DNA of 64,000 bases from Sabethes cyaneus (Eukaryota > Arthropoda > Insecta > Diptera > Culicidae), in the NCBI RefSeq assembly GCF_943734655.1, contig NC_071355.1:203606439-203670438 (forward strand), read 5' to 3'. This document shows positions 26,801 to 38,800 of the stretch, piece by piece. Every line of letters begins with the position of its first letter. Positions within the stretch are counted from its first letter, which is position 1. Made by a program: the position numbers and the translations under genes. The notes below the pieces were generated by a model. That model did not search any database. It was given only the letters and a program-made list of their open reading frames with translations, and was not told the DNA's origin.

Positions 26801-29800
26801 GCACAGCACAGCACAGCACAGCACAGCACAGCACAGCACAGCACAGCACAGCACAGCACAGCACAGCACAGCACAGCACAGCACAGCACAGCACAGCACA
26901 GCACAGCACAGCACAGCACAGCACAGCACAGCACAGCACAGCACAGCACAGCACAGCACAGCACAGCACAGCACAGCACAGACGGACAGACGAACAGACG
27001 GACAGACGGACAGACGGACAGACGGACAGACGGACAGACGGACAGACGGACAGACGGACAGACGGACAGACGAACAGACGGACAGACGGACAGACGGACA
27101 GATGGACAGACGGACAGACGAACAGATGGACAGATGGACAGACGGACAGACGGACAGACGGACAGACGAACAGATGGACAAACGGACAGATGGACAGACG
27201 GTTCTTTAATAGGCGTGCTTTCAGCTTACATTCTTGTCGCATCTGTATTTCTGTGCCTTCTTTTTTCGTCATTTTTAATCCAGTCGCAGCTGCTTTTCTC
27301 TGGGAATCATTTTCTCCTCTTTTTCCAACTTTTTCTGGACATGTTTTAAGGTTCCGTCATTTCCGGTTTCACCGCATCATTGTCAGCATCTGGGAGGAAG
27401 AAAAAATGCTAGAGGAGTGGAGGCATGGCCTCATTTACCCTACTTTTAAAAAGGAACATCGACTCTAGTGTAAAAACTATGGAGTTATTACATTGCACAA
27501 TCCTGTCTACAAGTTGCTCTCCAGTATCCTGTTTTATAGACTAAAATCGCTAGCGGAGTCCTTTGTCGGGGAGTACCATGCTGGTTTGCATGAGGATCGC
27601 TCCACGAAGGATTAGATTTTTACCCTGAGTCAGTTATTAGATAAGTTCCGGGCGTACAACTTGAAGAGCTATAATCTATTTGTAGACTTTAAGGCGACGT
27701 ACGATTCAGTCAATCGAAATGAGCTGTGGCAGATAATTCAGATAAAGCAGATAATTTTTAGGCTGATTATATCGGGATAAAAAGCTGACAAAATCTTGAG
27801 CTGACGAAGCGTCCCAAGTTACAGTTTGGGGTTTATTACACGCTTATGATGGCATTTAAGACCAAAATTGGCCTTAAGAACTATCATAAGAGTACAATAA
27901 AACTCACATTGTTGCTTGGGGTACGAAACGTACGAGACGTACGAAACGAAACGTTTTCGTACCAAATATAAATAATACGTATTAATAGCGTTTGTGGTAA
28001 AAAAAAACCTGCAAATGTTTTTAAATGGTTTGAATATTTTTTTATGAGCTACGTGCTAAGCTCGTTATAAGTTCGTTTTACAAAAATTCTTACTACAAAA
28101 CACGAAATTGTGTTCTCAGTGATATGCTATCATAACCAAGACATCACTGCTACTCAAAATCTTTCGCATTCGTTTTAAACCTGCCAACTGTCCACCGTTC
28201 TGCTAAACCTCGACACGCAAGTGTTGATTTTCTTGCCGGAACTGTCCCCGTCTGTGCCGGAAGTGCCAGCGCAAAAACAGTGTCAATTCATTAAACACCA
28301 CTTCAGCACTTCATAAAGTCCGCTGCAACTTTCGGAATTAACCTCCATCTTTCAGTTTTACAAGTTGTCGACTTTGCATAGACCTACCGAAGAAACAATA
28401 ACAAAAACAACAGAAGGGGGCAACAACAGAGAGGGGGGGAGGAACAAAAGCCGGCACCAACTTCGCCGAACCCTTTGCCGCCTGCATACAATTAGGACAA
28501 CTTTCTTCCGCGAAACAAAGCAACACCGCAGCCGCTGCCGCTGCACTCTGTCGCGTTCTTTGTCCGTGTCGTTTGGCGCACTTTGGCTCAGGCCACAGGC
28601 CAAAATCGGACAAATATTTACGACTGCGCCACTTTTGTAGGCCCATTTTAGATGATTAATGACAATATCCGTACTTTGCTTGATTAATGGAAGTAATCCT
28701 GATAAATACTTTTTATGTTGCTATAAAGCGTTTAAAGATTTCCTTATCAATTCAACATAGAGTTTGCTCAAGTTAACCAATTTATTTATTCTAAATTTCA
28801 ACTTTTGTATTTCTTCTTTGAGAAACTAAATGTGAAAGCCAACAACTAACGCCAGAAAAAAATTCAGCAATTTTATAACTCATAAACATTGAACAACTAC
28901 TTTTCACTTAGCACTAGTGTGCGCTGTCGGAGATGGTTTTCCTTCCGGTACACCTAGCAAGAAATATCGGACAGACACTTCTACCCTTCATTGAAATGTT
29001 AATCAAAACGGGAAAGTTAAATTAATTAATTATAAATTCTAATTTGAATTTATGTCACTTGTTTTCAGTGTACATTATGGTGCAATTCGCATTTATCAGA
29101 AATGCCCGGTTTCGAAGGGTTGGATTATTCCTTACGTTTTCCCTTTTCTCCGACAAAAATGCTTAATATTTCCGTTTTTTTTTCTCCTGTGCCTCTCACC
29201 TCAAAACCCTCGAAGGTTGTCCCAATCGAGACCGCTTATCTGCGATGTGGACTTCAGCTTCTCAACCTACCTACAACAAAACTTGACCGAGACAGCGACT
29301 CCGAGACTCAGCTCGAAAGCTGCTGAGTTCGGTTCCTTCATTCAACGTCAGTTTCTCGCCTTTCGGGCAATTTTCCAAGGAAAACAATAGATTCAATTCC
29401 ATCACGGGTAATCGGTGTTAATTAAAAGTTAAATTGATTTGAGAAACCTTTTTTGTGTCGGACGGTGTCAGAGCCTGAGCCCGATGGCCCGCCTTTGTCG
29501 AACCTTTTACGTGCCCGCGCTCAAGGGTTGGCCTTTGTGGATTGTTCCTGTGGGTAGGCCACCTTCGGTGTTCGGTTCACCGTAGTTGGTACTTAGTTTA
29601 GGTTAAGGTTGGATTGAAAATAATGAGTAGGTACAGATTAAACGGTGATGTTTCCTCCAAAACTTAAGTTTTGAGGAAATATATTCAATTTTTAGTTTAG
29701 GTTTGATAACATTTTTCCCTCTTATGATATGCAATTCCAGCAAAAAACAATATATTTTATATTGCCTCCCTCGCGTTTAAAAACAAAATTAATTAAATCA

Positions 29801-32800
29801 ACTGCTCCATCGTCTTACCCTGGCTGCGGTTCGCACGAAGGCTACCACGTAGAAGGGTTGATTCAAAGTTCTCAATTCACCTCTTGAAACTTTCTGATAT
29901 GGTGGTAAAATCACCCACCGACGTATACAAATGCTTTTCCATACAGCACACTGAAAGTGAACCTACGAGATGCATGATACTTAACGATTAAGCCATTGTT
30001 CTTCGCTGTGACGAGGATTCGTTAGCCCAGTTGAAGCGTACTTCCTGCCGACACCGTATAGGCAACTTTCTGCACGGGCAAGCAACTGCACAGAACGGAA
30101 GGTGTGAAGAGATTAATTTCAATTATCCTTTTAATTAGCGACAGGTTTCTTCTTTCGCAAGAGAGGTGCTTGCTTGCTTGCTTGCTTGCAATAAGCAAGG
30201 GAGCCGGGCTTAAAGTGGAGCAACTTAAGGATGGTTGACTTAATTTTTTTCCGCTCTGTTTATTTTCCTTTTTCATGCAGCTCAAATGCGACGCCGCGAT
30301 ACATCAAATCTACCATGAAAGCACGGAGCGGCAATTAGAGGAAGATCGACCCCGCATATTGGCCACCGGTTCATCCAGTGGGCACAACATGAACCTATTT
30401 CAGAGTAGCGTGTACGACGGAGAGCTGACCGATCAGGGCGATCGGTATCTCACGATGAACGGGTATAAAGGTGAGTAGTCTGGCTGTCAGATGCATTTTT
30501 TTCTTACATTGGAATCAACGTAATTCAATCAATTCAATCACCTACATATGTACGATATTATTGTTTCGATGGAGAAAAATTTAAAAAAAATGGAGCCTGG
30601 GATGGTTCGATCACTTAGACTCAATTTTGATTCATTTGACAGTAACGTCTTAGGCGAGCAAAATTTGGCAAAGTTGTATATGGCACATTTGTAGAACTAG
30701 TCTAAATTTACTGCATGAAGTTTTGCTGTGCCTTTTGTATTTACGGTGCTACAATGCTAGTACCTCATTAGTGACTATATGAACGTTCACTTAGTTACTA
30801 ATGAGGTACTAGCATTGTAGCACCGTCACTATAAAAGTTACAGTAAAACTTTGTTCAGTAAAATTGTAGATAATAACTAGTTCTTTGTAGGTTGGTAAAC
30901 GGCTGAGCAATACGTACCATCGGTGCCTTGCGCACTGGGCATAAAATAGACCCAACAGTGGTCCACAGCCTCTAACCCAGCAACTCCTACCCCTACCTCC
31001 TCGTGGTACCAGCCGGGATACGAGCAGCCTCGGTGGAGATCGGGTAACCAACCCCGGTGGAAGCCAAGGTCGTCTGTTGACAGGGGAGGAGAGCTCCTTC
31101 GAGCTACGTTTGCCCTCCGGCGATATTGTGGAGTTGGTAGCGGAGTTTGCAAGCCTGAACCACTAAAAAATCAAAGCAATGGACTCCGTAAGTAACAATA
31201 ACTCTAATCGGAACGTTCGGCGAAGACCTAGGCGACGAAAACGGACTAACGATTGGAAATTAGGAACATGGAATTGTCGATCTCCAAATTTTCTCGGAAT
31301 TACCGCCGTGCTTTCTAAAGAAGTGAAGAGCCGCAAGTTCGACATCGTAGCGCTGCAGGAGGTATGCTGGAAACGAACGTACGTACGTATAGAGATGGTC
31401 ATACCATCTACCAGAGCTGCGGCAATACACACGAGCTGGTCACAGTGATTTAAAGTGATGGGCGAGACGCAGAAGCGGGAGATCGGGTGGTGGCCGATCA
31501 ACCCCCGAAGGTGCAGATTAAGAATGAAGAGCCGATTCTTTAACATCAGCATAATTAACGTGCGCAGCCCTCACCTCGGTGAGGGTTATCGGTCATATCG
31601 ATGATGACAAAGACGAATTTTACGCGCAGCTGGAGCGTGAATACGACCGCTGCCCAAGACATAATGTCAAAATTGTCATCGGGGACTGTAATGCTCAGGT
31701 TGGTCAGAAGGAGGAATTCAAACCGGTGATTGGGCGGTTCCAGCACACCAGCAAACGAACGAAAACGGCCCAAGACTTGTCGATTTCGCTGCCTCCAAGA
31801 ACATGGCCATACGTAGTACCTCCTTCCAGCATAACCTCTACCATTGGTACACCTGAAGAACCAGACAGAATCACAAATCGACCACGTTCTGATAGATGGT
31901 CGGCATTTTTCAGACATTATCGACGTCAGAACCTATCCGGGGGTTAATATCGATTCGGATCACTATCTAGTGATGGGAAGGATACACACACTTAAAAAAC
32001 TACAAGGTATACAGCCCTAAAGGTTGTACGAAAGGGTGACGTAGGACTGTGTCATAGAATACTCATTACATTGATAACATGTTTTAATCGATGAAATATA
32101 ACTTTATGTCTGATCATTAGATCATAGACTAATGCAATTGCATTTATGGCATATGCATATTTGAGTATCTGTGAGTATCATTGTTTGAGTGTTTATTTGT
32201 AAAAGAAGAGCGAAATATTCTGATTTAGTTCTTCATTGAATCAATGGTGGTTTTGAAAAAAACCGTTTGAAATTGTTTGGTGGCCCTGAAAAGAACTATG
32301 TTTGAGCTGAAAGCACTTCTTAAAAATCAGTACGATAATTACTGTTGCCAATATATAGATGGATGTCGCTATTCGGTCCTTTAGACTCTAGGATGATGGT
32401 TGCCCGCTAATACAGGAGTGATAGGAAATACCAAATCACTGTAAAGTACAAATGGATTAGTTTTATCAAAATACTGACCGTCCGTCAGTGCGATCGTGTG
32501 ATAAATGAGCAGACGGTGAACCTAGTGTGCTATTTTATAGTCACTGACACTGCCGTTGCTACTTGTAAGCTAGTGTAGGTGTGGGAGAAACCAGATCGGC
32601 TGCTGCTGCTCAAATAAGTATCCGAATGGAACGTTAACCATTTAGAAAGTGTAGAAAAATCTTTCCATTCTTCAATTACTATAGTTCTTATAGGAACTGT
32701 TTAAGACCACAATGGCTTGCTGCTGAATTTGCTGCCCGTCAGTCGATCCGTTTCCATTTGCCTTCAGTGTTGGTTTGCGATAATTGCCATTGAAACTGCC

Positions 32801-35800
32801 GCCAAAATGCCATCGGGTATGCCTCGAATTGCCGCAAAAGTACTTGGATTTGCATCCAATTGCCGGAGTTGCTGCCAAAATACCATCGTTTTTACCTCCA
32901 ATTGCTGTCGGTGTTGCCGTCAAATGCCGTTGGTTTCGCCACCAATAGCCGTCGATGATAAATACTGACCGTCCGTCAGTGCGATCGTGCGATAAATGAG
33001 CAGGCGGCGAACCAAGTGTACTATTTTATAGTCACTGGCACTGCCGCTGCTACTTGCAAGCTAGTGTAGGTGGTGGAGGAAACCATATCGGCTGCTGCTG
33101 CTTAAATGATTGTGCGACACTGATTGAGCAAGCTATCGAACAATTTCGCATGTCTGCGATGGGGATAATGCAAAAAATAACGTAAAGTGCATCGTGTGGG
33201 ATTCACGTAGGCCATTGCCCGCTGATTCCGCTTGTCTTCGGGGTCGGTGTTGCCGTCAATAGCCATCGATGTTGCCAATTGGATTGGAAAAGGGGTGTGG
33301 CTTACAAAGTGGTCTCAAAGGTTATCATTTGGATCCAAATCCTTTGGTGTATCTAATTGTCGTCCGTGCCTGTGAAGCTAGGCGATCACAAGGGAAATGT
33401 ATGGGAAAATTCGACCTAAAAACTTTACACACATTTTCACTATTTACCGTATAAAAAATTATTATTAATATGTTACTACAAAATTGCTGGACATTTTATC
33501 TATCCAACGACATATTAACTGTTATGTTTCGTTCAGTAGTATAGTAGCTATTAGCGTTTGAAATATTTCATTCAAACGTTACACTTTTATTTTTCGTTTT
33601 TACAAAGTGCTACCCAGTCCCAGTATAGTAAACAAAGACGTAGTCCTACGTCAAAACTCAGCAAAATTTGCCGAGATTTGGACAGGCGAGCGTTCGGTAA
33701 AAATTTTAGTTTTGCAAATCGACGTTTACGGATCTTTACTAACGTTTGGCATCATAAAAAATTTTACCGAACGCTCGGCTGTCCAAATCTCGGCAAAATT
33801 TTGCTGACTTCGGCACTTTTTTTTAAGTGTGAACAAAAACTATCTTTTGTGTCCTAAAATTATATAAAAAGAAAACTTATCCAATTTAATTCTACTATGT
33901 ATATTTTATTCACGACAGATACGTATTTCGCCTACGACTTGCAGGAAGGAAACCTGCAAGTTGTAGGCGAAATGCGTATTTGTCGTGAATAAAATATACA
34001 TAGCAGAATTAAATTGGATAAGTTTTCTTTTTATTTAATTTATGGTTTCGTATTCTACTAAGACGCTCCAAAAACTTCAATATCTTTTGTGAACAACTTA
34101 CGATACCGGCGCCCGCCACGGTATAATCTAGCGCGACTGAAGCAACCGGAGATCGCCGAAAACTACGCGTTATCTCTTGCGACCGCGCTACCGGAAGTGG
34201 GTGTGCTGGATGAAGCCCCTCTTGAGGACTGTTGGAATGCTGTGAAAACAGCCATTAACAGCGTAGAGGAGAACGTCCTCGGCCGTGTGGCACCGCATCG
34301 ATGTAACGTATGATTTGACGAAGAATGCCAACATATATATGCCGAGAAGAACGCAGCGCGGGTACAAATGCTGCGTAAAGCCACCCGTCAGAATGTGGAG
34401 CGATGCAAACAGAAACGGAGACAGCAAACCCGACTCATCAAGGAGAAGAAACACCACCAAGAAGGAGTGAGAAGAACTCGAGCAGCTGTATTGCTTTCAC
34501 GACACACGGAAGTTCTATCAGAGACTCAACGAATCTCGCGAAGGCTCGGGCCGAAATGTGTAGAGATAAAGATGGAGGTATCTTGACTGACGACAGTGCG
34601 GTGATCGAAAGGTGGAAGCAGCACTACGATGAACACCTGAATGGCGTGCAGGCCGAAGGCCATGATAGCGGAGGAAGTGACCACATGTAGCAAGGTGTAG
34701 CAAGCAACGGAGACGTACCACTCCCATCGATAAGGGAAGTTAAAGAAGTCATCCAGCGGCTGAAGAACAAAAAAGCAGTGAGAAAGCATGACATTGGAGC
34801 GGAACTGATTAGAATGGCCCCGGACAAGTTGGCCGGCTGTCTGCATCAACTGATTATCAAGATTTGGAATACGAAACGACTACCGGAGGAATAGAAAGAC
34901 GGGGTTATTTGCCCTATCTACAAGAAAGTCGACATGCTGGGTTGTGAGAACTACCGACCGATCACTATCCTGATTGCCGCTTACAAAGTAATGTTCCAAG
35001 TCATCTTCTATCGACTAGCGCCAATAGCCAAAAGATTTGTGGGAATTTATCAGGCCGGCTTCATGGAAGGTTTATCTACAATGGACCAAATCTTCACCCT
35101 GTGGCAGGTCCTCCAGAAGTGTCGCGAATTACGAGTCCCCACGCACCTGTTCATCGATTTCAAAGCCGCATATGATAGTGTAAACCGACAAGAGCTATGG
35201 GAAATTTTGGATGAAAACAGCTTTCCCGGTAAGCTCGCTAGACCTATCATGGCTACGATGGATGGCATCCAGTGCTGTATGAGAATCTCGGGTGGATTGT
35301 CGGACCCATTCGAATCTCCCAGGGGACTTCGACAAGGAGATGGTCTTTCATGCCTGCTATACAACATTGCGCTTGACGAGCGGCAATCGAAATGCGGGGC
35401 ATAATTTCCAATAAATTCAGTCAATTTATCTGCTTTGCTGACGACGTGGATGTTGTCGACAGAACATTTGAGGCGGTGGAAGATCAGTTCACCAGACTAA
35501 AACGCGAAGCAGAGAAGATTGGATTGAAGATAAATACGTCTAAAACGAAGTATATGCTGGCGGGCGGGACCGAGCGCGCCAGGGCCCGCTTGGGCAGTAC
35601 CGTGGTAATCGACGGGGATCAGTTCGAGGTAGTCGACGAGTTCGTATACCTTGGCTCACTGGCAACAACAATACCAGCCGTGAGATTAAAAGGCGTATTA
35701 TCAGCGGAAGTCGGGCCTACTACGGACTCCACAAACTCTTGCGGTTGAACAATTTGAGCCCTTGTACAAAGTGCACGCTGTACAAAACGCTAATGAGACC

Positions 35801-38800
35801 GGTTGTCGTCTACGGGCACGAAACATGGACACTGCTAGAAGAGGACCTACGAGCACTCGGAGTTTTCGAACGGCGGGTGCTAAGAACCATCTTTGGCGGA
35901 GTGCAAGAGAACGGTGTATGGAGGCGAAGAATGAACCACGAGCTCGCGCGTCTCTACGGCGAACCAAGTATTCAGAAAGTGGTTAAAGCTGGACGGATAC
36001 GTTGGGCAGGACATGTTGCTAGAATGCCGGACAACTATACTGCAAAAATGGTTTTTGTATCGAATCCGGTAAGAACAAGACGAAAAGGGGAACAGCGAGC
36101 GAGGTGGCAAGACCAAGTGGAGCGAAATCAGGCGAGCACCGGGTGCCCGCGGAACTGAGGACCAGTTGCCATGGATCGAACAGATGGAGAAATTATACTG
36201 CGCAGGCCTTGTCGTCAGATGTTCGGCCAATTAAGTAAGTAAGTAACTAGTTCTACAAATGTTCCCTATACAACTTTGTCAAATTTTGCTCGGCTGAGAC
36301 GTTATTGTCAAATGAATCAAAATTGAGTCTAAGTAATCGGACCATCCCTGATTTGAGCATTATTTAAATAAAAATGTGGTTAAATTCAATATCTTTGAGA
36401 AATTTTACAAAAATAGCGGGACAAACTTGATTCGATTTCTTTATCCCATGTTTAAATTCTTTGTGTCACCTTCGGTAAATAAAAATATCATGAGGATGTG
36501 AAATAAAGCTACGACGGTATTTCCATACGCGCCGATAATTCCTTGGTTATTCATTTGTTGCTGGAACTTACCCCATCGGCGTACGGTCGATTTATGATAC
36601 TTTTTTGCTACGCTTGTAGTCTTCACAGGAGTTGACCGTAGTTGAGGTACAGCGGGCATGTGCACAACATTCTTGCCATGAGAAATGTCTCCAATCTCCA
36701 TAGCTTCACTGATTAATGCACCGCCGGCCTATAATACAGAGAGAGGAAAAAAGAGACAAATGATAGTTCCATTCTTTCACTCACTTAAATCTACCCTAAT
36801 TTGAGTTCCTGTGAAAAGGAAGGTACATTTTTCTTCGAATTGATTTATTGTTTGTCTTGAATTTCAACCTTTAGGTCCTGTGCAGTTTATGCATGAATGC
36901 CATAATTCATCGCTTCCGCTTCCGCGTGACATTTTCATTGCATAATGAGCAATATTAATCCCACAAAAACGTACATCGACCAGTGCAAAAATAAACGCGG
37001 CTTGTTCCCACGAGCCCTGGTAACTTTCGTTGCTTTTCGGGTGCTTGTCGGGTGACGCCATTTTTTCTAATTTTCGAAAAACTGACCGTGATTAAAATAG
37101 AGTGTAAACATTACACTCTAAACTACTTCTACTCAAATTTTCAAGAGAAAATACCCAATGGGTAATTTTCTACGGCGTTTCTTCCGTGGTGCAATTTCAT
37201 GTGGAACACCCTTTATACACGAGGTCCCTGACGTATCCGACTTTTGGCAGAGGATAAAACTGGCATACCTGGAGCGTTGAAAACCAGGTGCGTTGAAAAC
37301 ATTCAAAGTAGTTTCCTTGGAACTTTATATATATTTTCACCAATACTGCAGCCATTGTACGAAGCAGCCCGAAACGGGTTTTTTCGGAATGGTGATTAAC
37401 TCGGCTGCTGCGGCAGACATAATGTCATTTTCTGTCGATGTCATTTAGGAAATAGTCAAAGGTTGCAATGAGCCATATCAGCCTGTTAAGTTACGGAAGT
37501 CTAATTTTCCGCTAAAAAATTCTAAAATTATAATAAATTAAGTGGGGAACTCTCTAGTCACAAAGATGTCGAGTTTACTTTGCCAAATAAGTCGTCGTTG
37601 GTTCGAATCTTATTTGAATCAGACCGTTCGATGCCAAGTAATTTTTATCATGGTAGAATTCCTTTGTGCTTAACTTTGCTCTATCGACCTTTACCGCCTC
37701 TAACTGGAGTTTGTTATCAGAACGGTGCTGGTTCAAGGTGCGTAGTGTAGCCTAGACCTCCATAGAAAAATACTAACTAGTTAGCATACTTCTTAAAGAT
37801 TTGTTGAAAAGTAGCAAAAATAGGAAGACATATGAATGAAGACGCCAACACTCAAGCGCGGATTATAAGCAGGTCGCTTATTCTATAAGCAATGCTGAAT
37901 ATCAGGTTTGAGAGTGCACGTTTGACTGAATCGTACGCTGTCTCAAAATTCGCAAACAAATTACGAGTCTCCAATTTGCCCTTTTGGAACTTATTTTGGG
38001 ACATGGATTAGTCACAGGTTGTACATTTGGTCTGCCAAAGAGTAACAAAAGACTCCGCTAAAAATAGTCTAAATATAAAGAATAGGATACAGAAGAGTAC
38101 TTTGTACGACAAATGAAACAACATTATGGCTCGATGGTTCCAATCGGTCTCTCTAGTAGATGAAGCCAAGCAGACTATCTAATAAGTCGTCCAGCCTTTG
38201 TTCATTCGCTAAGCTCTTCATGAGGATTTGGTATACCAAATAGATACCAATTTTCCCGATTTTCCAAGATTATCCAGACTTTTTTGGGCGCCTTCTGATA
38301 TATTGACAAGCTTTTCTTTTGTTAATTTACAAAAATCTGATCTATCGTCACTTTGTTAAACTTTACATCTATAGAAACAAATAAATTAGATTCCCTACAA
38401 ATGATTCCGCTGGTTATTTATTCGAAGCAACACGTTGAGTTTTATTGCACTCTTATTGTGGTTTTCATGACTACGCCTTTTTTTTGAGCACCGTAACAGG
38501 CATGTACTAAAATTTAAATTGTTACCTAAGCTTGGCTCCCCTTTCCGTAGCAGCTTAGAGTCCGGGTGACTCTTGCTGTATCAAAAACTTATCTCCATTG
38601 TAATCGCTCCAGGGTTACTTACTTACTTTATTATGGTCCTCCAATAGTGTCGGTCCTGGGCTGGCGTGCTCTAGTTCCAACGAATACCGGCTAACCACTA
38701 ACACCGTTTGGACTTCCAAGTACCCTGCCAGCAACCATATACTTCGTTTTGGTGGTGTTAATGGTAAGTCCCAATCTCGCTGCTTCCCGTTTAAAAGGTC

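Larger units (their letters stand above)
31995..34092. mobile_element. Composite insert of small elements inside the RTE copy
   Basis: RTE coding stops after GRIHT near 31993 and resumes at about 34094 with LRYRRPPRYNLARL. The intervening 2.1 kb has no RTE content. It holds two 150-bp direct repeats, a cryptic CCAATTGCCG-type repeat and two hairpin elements, each listed separately. Confidence 0.7.
30885..36243 (+). mobile_element. Near full-length RTE-type retrotransposon, sense orientation, interrupted
   Basis: It is bounded by an 11-bp direct repeat TAACTAGTTCT (30874-30884 and 36244-36254), its target-site duplication, and ends in a short (TAAG)n tail. Domains in order: a 5' UTR; the APE endonuclease start from ATG 31179 (KLGTWNCRSPNFLG, IVALQEVCWKR) and IVIGDCNAQVG with SDHYLVMGRIHT to 31990; linker from 34089; RT with NYRPITILIAAYK, FIDFKAAYDSVNRQELW (palm A), PRGLRQGDGLSCLLYN and CFADDVD (catalytic pair). 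The C-terminal region has MRPVVVYGHETWTL, RVLRTIFGGVQENGVWRRRMNHEL and WAGHVARMPDN. Frameshifts and stops break it. Removing the insert of about 2.1 kb leaves about 3.26 kb, normal for RTE elements. Confidence 0.88.
30597..36350. mobile_element. Foldback MITE split by an RTE insertion
   Basis: The MITE is 30597-30884 plus about 36255-36350 (near 390 bp after removing the insert). Its termini (CTGGGATGGTTCGAT at left, complement of ATCGGACCATCCCTG at right) are inverted and the arms pair throughout. The apex is a perfect 30-bp inverted repeat (30743-30772 with 30797-30826) around a 24-nt loop. It has no coding capacity. Confidence 0.85.

Noticed and set aside
25500..27272. Open frames of 460-590 codons over the CACAG array
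   Set aside because: The pentamer contains no stop in any frame, so length is automatic. The peptides (AVLCC, AQHST repeats) have no support as genes.
28338..28646. Overlapping frames on both strands in a GC-richer patch as a host exon
   Set aside because: No acceptor/donor pair keeps the Beat-family frame, and no other domain is visible.
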